Of a stretch of 64,000 nucleotides of DNA, positions 56,231 through 64,000 are shown piece after piece; position 1 is the first letter of the stretch, and the number at the start of each line of letters is the position of its first letter. The notes under the pieces were generated by a model, which saw only the letters and a list, made by a program, of their open reading frames with translations, made no database searches and had not been told where the DNA came from. Made by a program: the position numbers and the translations under genes. This stretch comes from Streptococcus salivarius (GTDB lineage: Bacteria; Bacillota; Bacilli; Lactobacillales; Streptococcaceae): contig NZ_CP015283.1 in assembly GCF_002094975.1 (NCBI RefSeq), positions 2,135,794 to 2,199,793 of the forward strand, given 5' to 3'.

Positions 56231-56935
56231 CTAGTCTATCCGAACGCTGTCCGTTGTGTCTTGGGTGATTTCCCCATCACGGATGACAATCTTACGTCGG
56301 GCATAATCCGCAATCTCAGGTTCATGGGTAACCATGACAATGGTCTTCCCTTCTCGGTTTAGCTGGGTTAAGAGATCCATAATCTGGGTTCCTGTCTTGG
56401 TATCAAGCGCACCCGTAGGTTCATCCGCCAAAATGATTGCTGGATCGTTAGACAGTGCACGCGCAATAGCCACCCTTTGCTTCTGTCCACCAGACAGCTC
56501 TGACGGCAAATGATGGCTGCGGTCTGACAAGCCGACTTTTTCCAAGAATTGTTGTGACCTTTGCTTACGTTCACGTGGAGATTTCCCCGCATAAATCAGG
56601 GGAAGCTCTACATTCTTTTGGGCACTTAACTTTGGCAAGAGAAAAAACTGCTGAAAGATAAAGCCAATCTGGTCATTTCTTACCTTGGCCAAGCGGTTTT
56701 CAGAGAGCTCAGCTACATTCTCTCCCTCGAGTTGATAGGAACCTGTAGTCGGTTGATCAAGAAGGCCGATAATATTCATGAGGGTTGATTTTCCTGAACC
56801 AGAAGGGCCCATGATTGCCACGAAGTCACCTTCTTCAACTGATAAGTCAATCCCCTTAAGGACCTGCAAGGACTCCTGACCATTTTTGAAAGACTTGGTG
56901 ATGCCTTTTAAGACCATAAGTGCTGGCTTAGTCAC
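56231..56935 (-). CDS. MacB/LolD-type ABC transporter ATPase
   Basis: A 234-residue ATPase with Walker A GPSGSGKSTLMNIIG, Q-loop IFQQFFLLP, signature ELSGGQKQRVAIARAL, Walker B ILADEPTGALD and the H-loop MVTHEPE. All catalytic residues are present. It overlaps the adaptor gene by eight bases and precedes the permease by nine, so the three make one operon. Confidence 0.94.
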   Translation of the reverse strand: MTKPALMVLKGITKSFKNGQESLQVLKGIDLSVEEGDFVAIMGPSGSGKSTLMNIIGLLDQPTTGSYQLEGENVAELSENRLAKVRNDQIGFIFQQFFLLPKLSAQKNVELPLIYAGKSPRERKQRSQQFLEKVGLSDRSHHLPSELSGGQKQRVAIARALSNDPAIILADEPTGALDTKTGTQIMDLLTQLNREGKTIVMVTHEPEIADYARRKIVIRDGEITQDTTDSVRID

Positions 56936-58181
56936 TAGACCTCACCTCTTCTCCACTAGTCTCTTTTGATTTTTTGCTATCGGCATCCGTCACATCCTTC
57001 AGGGTCTCGCCATCCTTAAAGGATTTTTCAGCCTTAGTAATAACCTTTTGACCTTCTTTAAGTCCTGAGGCAATTTCTTGTTGCTTAGCATCTGCATTAC
57101 CAAGTTTAACCTTGACTTGCTTGATTTTTTGACTCTCGTCATCGTAAACCCAGACGTAGTTGTCAGATCCTTTCTTGGTCACAGCAGTTACTGGAACTAA
57201 CAGGGCATCATCATCTTTGGTCACTTCAAGGGATACATTGAAACCTTGCTTGAGCTTACCGATAGGGCTGGTCAATTGAACCTTGTATTCATACTGGGAA
57301 CCTGTCTGTCCTGAATTGCTAGATGTACCCGCCGACTGACTGGCATTTTGCTTAGGATAATTGGAAACGTAGCTGACTTTACCTGTCCAAGTTTGATCTG
57401 GGTAGACTTTGGATGTAATCTTGACCTTTTGACCAACTGAAATATTTGGAATGTCATATTCCGTTAAGGTTCCTTGAATCTCAAATTGGCCTTCACTGGT
57501 CACATGAACTAGAGTCTGGCTCTCTTTTGAAGCAGGGTCCACAGAGTCCGCAACTTCCACAACTGTCCCATTAACATCTGAAACAATGACTGTTTGGTTG
57601 AGAACGTCTTGTGCCTTTTCTAGCTCTGAGGCTGCGTTAGCAACGGCATCATTATAATCTTGCAAGGTTTGGTAATTACTTGCCTCGGTTTGCTGACGCT
57701 GTTGAGGGCTAACGGTAGTCGTCGAATCATCCTCATCCGAATCACTACTTGTTTGTGCCGAAGCCACAGGAGCTGTCCCATACTGTTGGAAATAATTACG
57801 GTCACGAACTGCCTTATTATAGGCACGACTAGCCGTATCATATGCTGCTTGGGCAGAGGTACTGTCGTATTGGACCAGTTGCTGACCAACGCTAACTTCC
57901 TCACCAACAGAAACTGTCACAGTGGCATTGCGTCCAATGGTATTGTCAAAATAAACGTACTGTTCCGACTGAGCCTTCACCATGCCAGTCAGAAGGGTGG
58001 ACGAGGCCAACTGCCCCTTGGTTACCTTACTTGCTGTAGGGGACTCGGAAGCCTTATCATCTTTGCCACCACCTGCAAAAAGGTTAAAACCTAGGACCAA
58101 AAGGACAAGGAAGCCAATTCCTCCAATGATCCAAACCCTTTTTTTATTTTTAAATAACTTTGGACTGATTTTTTTTCGCAT
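56928..58181 (-). CDS. membrane-fusion (adaptor) protein of ABC efflux
   Basis: About 417 residues from ATG 58181 (MRKKISPKLFKNKKRVWIIGG); the open frame starts 22 codons earlier without support. One N-terminal span (about 18-38), a lipoyl-like hairpin with a Gln/Ser/Asp-rich loop, a beta-barrel and a C-terminal SFKDGETL segment are seen. It matches YknX/MacA-like adaptors that link the permease to substrate outside the membrane. The C-terminus is Lys/Ser-rich. First gene of the operon. Confidence 0.88.
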   Translation of the reverse strand: MRKKISPKLFKNKKRVWIIGGIGFLVLLVLGFNLFAGGGKDDKASESPTASKVTKGQLASSTLLTGMVKAQSEQYVYFDNTIGRNATVTVSVGEEVSVGQQLVQYDSTSAQAAYDTASRAYNKAVRDRNYFQQYGTAPVASAQTSSDSDEDDSTTTVSPQQRQQTEASNYQTLQDYNDAVANAASELEKAQDVLNQTVIVSDVNGTVVEVADSVDPASKESQTLVHVTSEGQFEIQGTLTEYDIPNISVGQKVKITSKVYPDQTWTGKVSYVSNYPKQNASQSAGTSSNSGQTGSQYEYKVQLTSPIGKLKQGFNVSLEVTKDDDALLVPVTAVTKKGSDNYVWVYDDESQKIKQVKVKLGNADAKQQEIASGLKEGQKVITKAEKSFKDGETLKDVTDADSKKSKETSGEEVRSSD

Positions 58182-58243
58182 AGGTCTCTCTTTTCTTTTG
58201 TATCGTATAAATAAAACAATTGTAATACTTTTAACTTTCAGTG

Positions 58244-58999
58244 TCAATGGCCTTCGCTTAAATCCATAACACCATAGTGCAGCTTTTGATTGGGACGAAC
58301 CTGGCGTTCGAACCCTAGTTCCTCAAAAACGGTATCTCGAAAATGCGCCTTGATGATAATTTTTTCTCGTGCGACACGCTTAGCCTCATTTAACCATTCT
58401 TCAGTCAGACGGCTGCCATTAGCTAGAGGTTTGATAGCTTGTAGATTTTCCGATTCCTTGATAGTCTCTGAAAACATAGGATCGGCATAGATGATATCAA
58501 AAGAGTGATCAGCCTGGTATTTCAAAAAGGATAAGCTATCGCTCTTAATAGCCTTAATAGAACGCATCGCTTTTTCAAGCTGCTTGTCATCTGTCTGATA
58601 TGTGGCCAGACCACGAGAAACCACCTGAAAAATCACTTCTTGACTCTCAAGGGCTGTCACCTTATTTCCCGCTGCCGCCATAACTAGACTATCGGAAGCC
58701 AAACCCATAGTCGTGTCTAGAATAGACTTGGTAGACGAACCTAAAAGATTGACTAGAGCATCGTGTGGCGCCTTAATCCGAAGAACTGCCGTATCTGGAT
58801 GAAAGGACAGCTCACTGACATCCGCATTGACAAAAGACAATCTGTCTTTATATAGAAGATAAAAAGCTCCAAATCGCTCTAAACATTTTGCCAAGGATAA
58901 CTTGCGACGAGGCTGGTAGTCAACTCCTAACTCGTGAGCTAGTTCTTGGGCACGCGTAATCAAGGTCTCATTTTCACGTAAAGATGTGGTAATAATCAT
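58244..58999 (-). CDS. SAM-dependent methyltransferase, RsmJ-like
   Basis: A 251-residue class I methyltransferase. The SAM-binding loop is ILDTTMGLASDSLVMAAAGNKV, followed by ALESQEVIF, and the catalytic-region motif is FDIIYADPMF. These features match the RsmJ/UPF0341 family, which in E. coli methylates G1516 of 16S rRNA. Firmicute members are shorter at the N-terminus, so the target is inferred. It lies 60 bases before the efflux operon and may be transcribed with it. Confidence 0.82.
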   Translation of the reverse strand: MIITTSLRENETLITRAQELAHELGVDYQPRRKLSLAKCLERFGAFYLLYKDRLSFVNADVSELSFHPDTAVLRIKAPHDALVNLLGSSTKSILDTTMGLASDSLVMAAAGNKVTALESQEVIFQVVSRGLATYQTDDKQLEKAMRSIKAIKSDSLSFLKYQADHSFDIIYADPMFSETIKESENLQAIKPLANGSRLTEEWLNEAKRVAREKIIIKAHFRDTVFEELGFERQVRPNQKLHYGVMDLSEGH

Positions 59000-59080
59000 G
59001 TTTCTAGTATAGCAGAATCTTAGGAAACAAAACCATAGTCTTAGCTTTCATTTTAATTTGTTAGCTTACATTTGTGTAAG

Positions 59081-59106
59081 AAAAAAGCCCCAGCAAGGCT
59101 GAGACT
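59081..59106 (-). terminator. second copy of the carB terminator
   Basis: CTCAGC cTT GCTGGG followed by GCTTTTTT on the minus strand, almost the same as the carB terminator at 59328-59353. The two copies lie either side of repeat C. Bases 59107-59169 show nothing more. Confidence 0.8.
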
Positions 59107-59169
59107 CAGAACATAATTAAACTATTTTTAAATATGAAATAGATTTTGCGAACCTAGTAAGCTTATACC

Positions 59170-59306
59170 GAGATTTTTCGCAGTGATAAAAACGTCTGAA
59201 ACGATTAGTTTCAGACGTTCGGAAGTTTTGAGACTTTCGGCTCAAAACTTAGTCATGGAACTTCGCAGAAGGTCGCTGACGTCCGCCATCACTTAAGAAA
59301 AGTCTC
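59170..59306 (+). repeat. structured interspersed repeat, copy C
   Basis: A 137-bp unit with ends GAGATTTTTC/GAAAAGTCTC. It has CGCAGTGATAAA, a perfect hairpin AACGTCTGAAAC..GTTTCAGACGTT, CGGAAGTTTTGAG with CTCAAAACTTAGTC, ACTTCGCAGAAGGT, GGTCGCTGACGTCC and ATCACTTAAG. The AGTGAT/ATCACT pair replaces GTGAG/CTCAC of copy A, a compensatory change. Confidence 0.8.
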
Positions 59307-59327
59307 AAAAGAAAACTTTGTCTTCAA

Positions 59328-59353
59328 TAAAAAAGCCCCAGCAAAGCTGAGAC
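59328..59353 (-). terminator. carB terminator
   Basis: CTCAGC TTT GCTGGG then GCTTTTTTATT on the minus strand, close behind the carB stop. Confidence 0.88.
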
Positions 59354-59365
59354 TTTATTTCGTGA

Positions 59366-62300
59366 TTAGATAGCTTCTGTTGTAAAGCTACGGCTTTCAA
59401 GCACACGCACCATAGCATCTGCTGTATCAAGCGCTGTGAAGAGTGGAATTCCAGCTTCAATAGCTGAGCTACGGATAGCTGCTCCGTCTTCGTCATAAGT
59501 ACGTTTGTTACCAACCGTATTGATAATGGCTTGCGCTTTACCTGTACGAACGAGGGCTGGAATGTCATTATCATCATTTTCACCCAATTTGTTAACAAGC
59601 GTTGCGTGAACCCCGTGTTCATTCAAGAACTTAGCAGTTCCTTCAGTCGCGTAGATACCATAACCGATAGCATCGAAACGACGGGCCAAGTCAAGGGCTT
59701 CTTCTTTAGTATCATCATGAATAGTAAAGATAACATTACCAAAGGTTGGCAAGTGGAGGTACGAAGCTTCAAAGGCTTTATAGAGCGCTTTTTCAAGAGT
59801 CGCATCTGTACCCATAACTTCACCAGTTGATTTCATTTCAGGTCCAAGGAGGCTATCTACCTTAGCCAATTTTGTGAATGAGAAGACTGGTGCTTTGACA
59901 TGGACATGGTTACTTTCTGAGTAAAGACCATCTTTGTAACCTTGCTCAGCCAATGATTTACCAAGAATCAAGTTTGTAGCAACTTGAGCCATTGGGATAT
60001 CAGTCACCTTAGACAAGAATGGTACGGTACGACTGGCACGTGGGTTAACCTCGATAACATAGACCGTTTCATCCTTAATAACGAACTGAATGTTCATCAT
60101 ACCGATACAGTTAAGACCAATAGCCAAGCGTTTAGTGTAGTCAGCGATAGTCTCTTGGATTTTCTTAGAAAGGGTTTGTGGTGGGTAAACTGCCATTGAG
60201 TCCCCTGAGTGAACCCCTGCACGTTCGATGTGTTCCATGATACCTGGAATCAAGACATCCTTACCATCAGAGATGGCATCCACTTCACACTCGCGTCCGA
60301 TGATATAGCTATCAACAAGGACTGGGTGGTCTGGACTTGCCTTAACGGCTGTACGCATGTAAGAACGAAGGTCATCTTCATTTTCAACGATTTCCATGGC
60401 ACGTCCACCCAAAACGTATGACGGACGAACAAGAACTGGGAAGCCAATCTTACGAGCTGCTTCAACCGCTTCTTCTTCATTTGTCGCTGTTTGTCCTGGT
60501 GGTTGTGGGATATCAAGGTCTTTAAGGGCTTGTTCAAAGAGGTCAAGGTCAGCAACCTGTGTACCCAAGATTTTCACACCAGCTTTAGATAATGGCTCTG
60601 CCAAGTTGATAGCTGTTTGTCCACCAAACTGAACCACGACACCCTTAGGTTGTTCCAATTCGATAACGTTCATCACGTCTTCGAAAGTCAATGGTTCGAA
60701 GTAAAGTTTATCTGAAACTGAGAAGTCTGTTGAAACTGTCTCAGGGTTAGAGTTCATGATGATAGCTTCGTAACCTGCAGCCTGGATAGCTTTTACAGAG
60801 TGAACTGTCGCATAGTCAAACTCAACCCCTTGCCCGATACGGATAGGACCTGAACCAAGAACGATGACAGATTCTTTATCAGATTTGATTGATTCATTTT
60901 CCCACTCATAAGTTGAGTAGAAATATGGTGTTGATGACTCGAACTCAGCAGCACAGGTATCGACCATCTTGTAAACAGGAACAATATTATTTTCCAAACG
61001 TGTCGCACGAACTTGGTCGGCTGTTTGATTCCAAAGATCAGCAATCTTACGATCAGAGAAACCGTTACGTTTAGCTTCTTTCAGAACATCAACATCGCCT
61101 ACGTGAGTAGCCAATTCTTGTTCCAATTCAAAGAGATGGAGCAATTTATCAAGGAAGAAGATATCAATCTTAGTCAACTCTGACAATTCTTCAATAGTGT
61201 ATCCACGACGGATGGCTTCAGAAAGGTAGAAGAGACGGTCGTCTTGAGCTTTGACAATCTTTTCAACCAAGGCGTCGTCTGTGACGTCCGCAAGCTCAGA
61301 CATTTCATTGTGGTAAACACCGATTTCAAGTGAACGGCAGGCTTTAAGAAGTGACTCTTCGATGTTACGACCGATAGCCATAACTTCACCTGTTGCTTTC
61401 ATCTGAGTACCAAGGCGACGTTCACCGTGTTCAAATTTATCAAATGGGAAACGTGGAATCTTAGCAACCACATAGTCAAGAGCTGGTTCAAACATAGCGT
61501 AAGTTGTACCAGTGACTGGGTTAATCATTTCATCAAGTGTCAAACCAACAGCGATCTTGGCTGCTAATTTGGCGATTGGGTAACCAGTTGCTTTTGAGGC
61601 AAGGGCTGATGAACGTGATACACGAGGGTTTACTTCGATAACATAGTACTTGAAGCTATTAGGGTCAAGAGCCAACTGTACGTTACAGCCACCCTCAATT
61701 TTAAGGGCACGGATAATCTTCAAGCTGGCATCACGAAGCATTTGGTTTTCAATATCTGACAAGGTTTGCGTTGGGGCAAATACGATTGAGTCCCCTGTGT
61801 GAATACCAACTGGGTCAAAGTTTTCCATGTTACATACCACAAGAGCATTGTCTGCGGCATCACGCATAACTTCGTATTCGATTTCCTTGAAACCAGCGAT
61901 AGAACGCTCAATCAAACATTGTGTTACTGGTGACAATTTCAAGCCATTTTCAGCGATTTCACGAAGTTCTTCTTCGTTGGCACACATACCACCACCAGTA
62001 CCACCAAGGGTAAAGGCAGGACGCACGATAACTGGGTAACCAATTTCTGACGCAAAGGCAACTGCTTCTTCAACTGTATTGACGATTTCAGATTCTGGAA
62101 TTGGTTGTTCCAAATCTTCCATCAATTGTTTGAAGAGGTCACGGTCTTCGGCTTGGTCAATGGCAGACAATTTTGTTCCCAAAAGCTCTACTCCAAGCTC
62201 TTCAAGAATACCAGCTTTTGACAATTCCATTGCCATGTTCAAACCAGTTTGTCCACCAAGTGTTGGCAAGAGAGCATCAGGACGCTCTTTACGAAGAATA

Positions 62301-62527
62301 CGTGTGACAAATTCAAGCGTAATTGGTTCAATGTAAACCTTGTCTGCGATTTCTTTATCAGTCATGATTGTCGCAGGGTTAGAGTTGACAAGGACAACAC
62401 TGTAACCTTCTTCTTTCAAGGCCAAGCAGGCTTGCGTACCAGCATAGTCGAACTCAGCAGCCTGACCGATGATGATAGGACCAGACCCGATAACCATAAT
62501 TTTTTTAATATCAGAACGTTTAGGCAT
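59366..62527 (-). CDS. carB: carbamoyl-phosphate synthase large chain
   Basis: A 1053-residue enzyme that makes carbamoyl phosphate from bicarbonate, ATP and ammonia supplied by CarA, for pyrimidine and arginine synthesis. It begins [20 protein letters not shown] and has two homologous ATP-grasp halves ([18 protein letters not shown] and [18 protein letters not shown]), the ammonia tunnel and a C-terminal regulatory MGS-like domain. The start codon is preceded by no ribosome site at normal distance: the AAAGGAG lies 132 bases upstream, with a folded element between. Start is fixed by family alignment. Confidence 0.97.
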   Translation of the reverse strand: MPKRSDIKKIMVIGSGPIIIGQAAEFDYAGTQACLALKEEGYSVVLVNSNPATIMTDKEIADKVYIEPITLEFVTRILRKERPDALLPTLGGQTGLNMAMELSKAGILEELGVELLGTKLSAIDQAEDRDLFKQLMEDLEQPIPESEIVNTVEEAVAFASEIGYPVIVRPAFTLGGTGGGMCANEEELREIAENGLKLSPVTQCLIERSIAGFKEIEYEVMRDAADNALVVCNMENFDPVGIHTGDSIVFAPTQTLSDIENQMLRDASLKIIRALKIEGGCNVQLALDPNSFKYYVIEVNPRVSRSSALASKATGYPIAKLAAKIAVGLTLDEMINPVTGTTYAMFEPALDYVVAKIPRFPFDKFEHGERRLGTQMKATGEVMAIGRNIEESLLKACRSLEIGVYHNEMSELADVTDDALVEKIVKAQDDRLFYLSEAIRRGYTIEELSELTKIDIFFLDKLLHLFELEQELATHVGDVDVLKEAKRNGFSDRKIADLWNQTADQVRATRLENNIVPVYKMVDTCAAEFESSTPYFYSTYEWENESIKSDKESVIVLGSGPIRIGQGVEFDYATVHSVKAIQAAGYEAIIMNSNPETVSTDFSVSDKLYFEPLTFEDVMNVIELEQPKGVVVQFGGQTAINLAEPLSKAGVKILGTQVADLDLFEQALKDLDIPQPPGQTATNEEEAVEAARKIGFPVLVRPSYVLGGRAMEIVENEDDLRSYMRTAVKASPDHPVLVDSYIIGRECEVDAISDGKDVLIPGIMEHIERAGVHSGDSMAVYPPQTLSKKIQETIADYTKRLAIGLNCIGMMNIQFVIKDETVYVIEVNPRASRTVPFLSKVTDIPMAQVATNLILGKSLAEQGYKDGLYSESNHVHVKAPVFSFTKLAKVDSLLGPEMKSTGEVMGTDATLEKALYKAFEASYLHLPTFGNVIFTIHDDTKEEALDLARRFDAIGYGIYATEGTAKFLNEHGVHATLVNKLGENDDNDIPALVRTGKAQAIINTVGNKRTYDEDGAAIRSSAIEAGIPLFTALDTADAMVRVLESRSFTTEAI

Positions 62528-62534
62528 AATTTAT

Positions 62535-62657
62535 GATACAAAGCCCGTTAAGGACCCAGTGAAAATAGGAAACGTGACGACGACGCCCAAGCGTCTAGTC
62601 ACCGTTTATCTTTTTCACATAGTCCTTAGGGCGTGTTCACTTCCGTGAACCTGTATC
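62535..62657 (-). other. structured element between SD and start codon of carB
   Basis: A 123-base RNA element with nested stems. From outside in: GATACA/TGTATC, GCCC/GGGC, TAAGGAC/GTCCTTA, GTGAAAA/TTTTCAC, GTGAC/GTCAC and GACGC/GCGTC; a side hairpin GTTCAC ggaa GTGAAC lies after the first stem. The carB ribosome site ends two bases before it and the ATG is seven bases after it, so folding would leave a nine-base spacing. It is related to the element before carA. Confidence 0.72.
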
Positions 62658-62659
62658 TT

Positions 62660-62691
62660 CTCCTTTCTATTTGACAACTCTCTGGTTGTCA
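62660..62691 (-). promoter_or_regulatory. carB ribosome site and a CCAGAGAG hairpin
   Basis: AAAGGAG lies at 62660-62666. Just upstream, TGACAAC cagaga GTTGTCA (62672-62691) is a 7-bp hairpin whose loop CCAGAGAG is like the PyrR-binding loop of pyr attenuators. The rest of the carA-carB gap (62692-62756) contains a TGGGG/CCCCA pairing and little else. Confidence 0.55.
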
Positions 62692-62756
62692 TTAAATAAG
62701 GTAGTAGACTGGGGCGAACAAGAGTCATCCCCACTATAGTCACTAGACAGTTGCAA

Positions 62757-63845
62757 TTAACGACGTGCTTTTTCAGCTTGGAAAGCATCAATCAATTCCA
62801 AAAACTCATCAAAGAGATAGCTAGCATCGTGTGGACCAGGAGCTGCATCTGGGTGGAATTGCACTGAAAATGCTGGGAAGTCACGGTGACGAACACCTTC
62901 AACTGACTTATCGTTAATTTCTTCGTGTGTTACCATGAGGCAATCTGGAAGTGACTCACGGTCAATAGCATAACCATGGTTTTGGCTGGTAAAGTCAACA
63001 CGACCAGTCGCAATTTCACGAACCGCGTGGTTAAATCCACGGTGACCGAACTTCATCTTGTAGGCCTTGGCACCATTAGCCAAACTAAACAACTGGTGAC
63101 CCATACAAATACCAAAGATTGGAATTTTACCTTGGATGCCACGAATCATATCAAGTGCATACGGTACATCTTCAGGGTTACCTGGACCATTTGACAACAT
63201 CACACCATCTGGATTAAGGTGGAGAATTTCTTCAGCAGTGATATCATGTGGCACAACAGTCACGTTACAATCACGTTTTGAAAACTCACGCAAGATAGAG
63301 TGCTTGAGACCAAAGTCAACCAAAACGATATTTTTACCAACACCTGGTGCTGGGTAGGCTGTCTTAGTTGATACCTGCTCAATATTATTCGTTGGCAAAA
63401 CAGTCGCACGCAATTGATCTTGCAAGTGCTCGATACTGTCACCAGGGCTGGCCAAAGTGGCTTTCATGGTACCGTGTTGACGGATAATCTTAGTCAAGGC
63501 ACGTGTATCAATACCAGAGATACCAGGGATGTTTTTCGCCTTCAAAAACTCATCCAAGGTCATTTGGTTACGCCAGTTGCTGGCACGACGGCTAGCCTCT
63601 GACACAACGACACCCTTAGTCGTTGGCTTAATTGACTCATAGTCGTCACGGTTAACACCGTAGTTACCAACAAGTGGATAAGTAAAAGTCAAAATTTGAC
63701 CATTGTAAGACTGGTCTGTGATAGATTCTTGATAACCTGTCATACCAGTATTAAAGACGATTTCACCCGTCACATCCACATCAGCACCGAAGGCCTGACC
63801 TTCAAAAATAGTGCCGTCTTCCAAAATAAGTAAACGTTTTGCCAT
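62757..63845 (-). CDS. carA: carbamoyl-phosphate synthase small chain
   Basis: A 362-residue glutamine amidotransferase that supplies ammonia to CarB. It starts [19 protein letters not shown] and ends in a class I GATase domain with the nucleophile in [15 protein letters not shown] and the [10 protein letters not shown] segment with the catalytic histidine. Length is normal. It precedes carB after a 229-base gap, long for this pair. pyrB is expected upstream but lies outside the window. Confidence 0.96.
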   Translation of the reverse strand: MAKRLLILEDGTIFEGQAFGADVDVTGEIVFNTGMTGYQESITDQSYNGQILTFTYPLVGNYGVNRDDYESIKPTTKGVVVSEASRRASNWRNQMTLDEFLKAKNIPGISGIDTRALTKIIRQHGTMKATLASPGDSIEHLQDQLRATVLPTNNIEQVSTKTAYPAPGVGKNIVLVDFGLKHSILREFSKRDCNVTVVPHDITAEEILHLNPDGVMLSNGPGNPEDVPYALDMIRGIQGKIPIFGICMGHQLFSLANGAKAYKMKFGHRGFNHAVREIATGRVDFTSQNHGYAIDRESLPDCLMVTHEEINDKSVEGVRHRDFPAFSVQFHPDAAPGPHDASYLFDEFLELIDAFQAEKARR

Positions 63846-63870
63846 TATAGTAAATTGTTCCTTTCACTAA

Positions 63871-64000
63871 GATACAAAGGGCGTTAAACATCTGATTGAA
63901 AAGCAAATCCAACAGAGAAGCTCTAGCCTCTAGGAAGATTTGTCTCTTTTCAAAGATTTAGCCCATGTTCTTTTTCGTCTGATTCTCTCAGGAATCGGTT
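63871..64000 (-). other. structured element before carA (cut by window edge)
   Basis: On the plus strand it opens with GATACAAAGGGCGTTAA, against GATACAAAGCCCGTTAA before carB, and later has TTTAGCCCATGTTC against CTTAGGGCGTGTTC. The outer GC stem has changed on both arms, so pairing is kept. TTGAAAAGCAAATC and GATTTG..CTTTTCAA make the next stem. A side hairpin GATTC/GAATC follows. The partner of GATACA lies beyond 64000. Confidence 0.65.

Overview
The window is low-GC Firmicute chromosome and reads as a Streptococcus, most likely of the salivarius group. The evidence is the mevalonate operon order mvaK1-mvaD-mvaK2-fni, the glmU-nudix-macP-mtnN block, a YSIRK/LPXTG wall protein, a paired glycolipid glycosyltransferase locus, an IS30-family element and strong AAGGAG ribosome sites. 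Species is inferred from gene content, not from a marker search. Almost all genes lie on the minus strand; the exceptions are a nucleotidyltransferase gene, the IS30 transposase and queA.

Layout by position. 1-5.6 kb: partial alpha/beta hydrolase, thrS with a T-box leader, and two glycolipid glycosyltransferases. 5.7-8.8 kb: large LPXTG adhesin. 9-12.4 kb: mtnN, macP, nudix, glmU. 12.4-15.5 kb: mgtA P-type ATPase behind an M-box magnesium riboswitch, with a newly noticed 18-codon leader peptide between riboswitch and gene. 15.85-19.7 kb: mevalonate operon. 19.9-21.7 kb: nucleotidyltransferase plus IS30. 22-24.7 kb: RclA/Har-like flavoprotein, hydrolase, small membrane protein. 24.75-27.8 kb: AT-rich three-gene cassette (CbxX-type AAA+ ATPase and two unknown proteins). 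28-41.2 kb: ald, M20 amidohydrolase with a decayed glutamine amidotransferase, rsuA, a VIT transporter, a nucleoside phosphorylase, an XRE regulator pair, trhO, nagB, queA and a heterodimeric ABC exporter. 41.3-43.5 kb: broken lysR, BCCT transporter and a 40-codon ORF, bounded by two copies of the rplL terminator. 43.5-44.7 kb: rplJL with L10 leader. 45-54.9 kb: restriction/defence operon (SNF2 helicase, DUF4391-like protein, type III Mod, unknown protein, type III Res), bounded by a 94-bp direct repeat copied from the 3' end of a MacB-type gene. 55-59 kb: MacB/ATPase/MFP efflux genes and a methyltransferase. 59.3-64 kb: carB and carA with two related structured elements in front of them.

Four things stand out. 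(1) The AAA+ cassette at 24.75-27.8 kb is the best candidate for an undescribed, possibly defence-related system. (2) The carB leader holds a 123-nt multi-stem element lying exactly between the Shine-Dalgarno and the start codon; a related element with compensatory stem changes precedes carA. (3) The mgtA leader encodes an acidic/proline peptide reminiscent of enterobacterial MgtL and can form a mutually exclusive SD-sequestering switch. (4) Three copies (15.6, 21.8 and 59.2 kb) of a 137-182 bp element share GAGACTTTCC-like inverted ends but carry different perfect hairpins at the same place. Two accessory insertions flanking rplJL are each bounded by direct duplications of resident sequence, which suggests recombination-driven gain.
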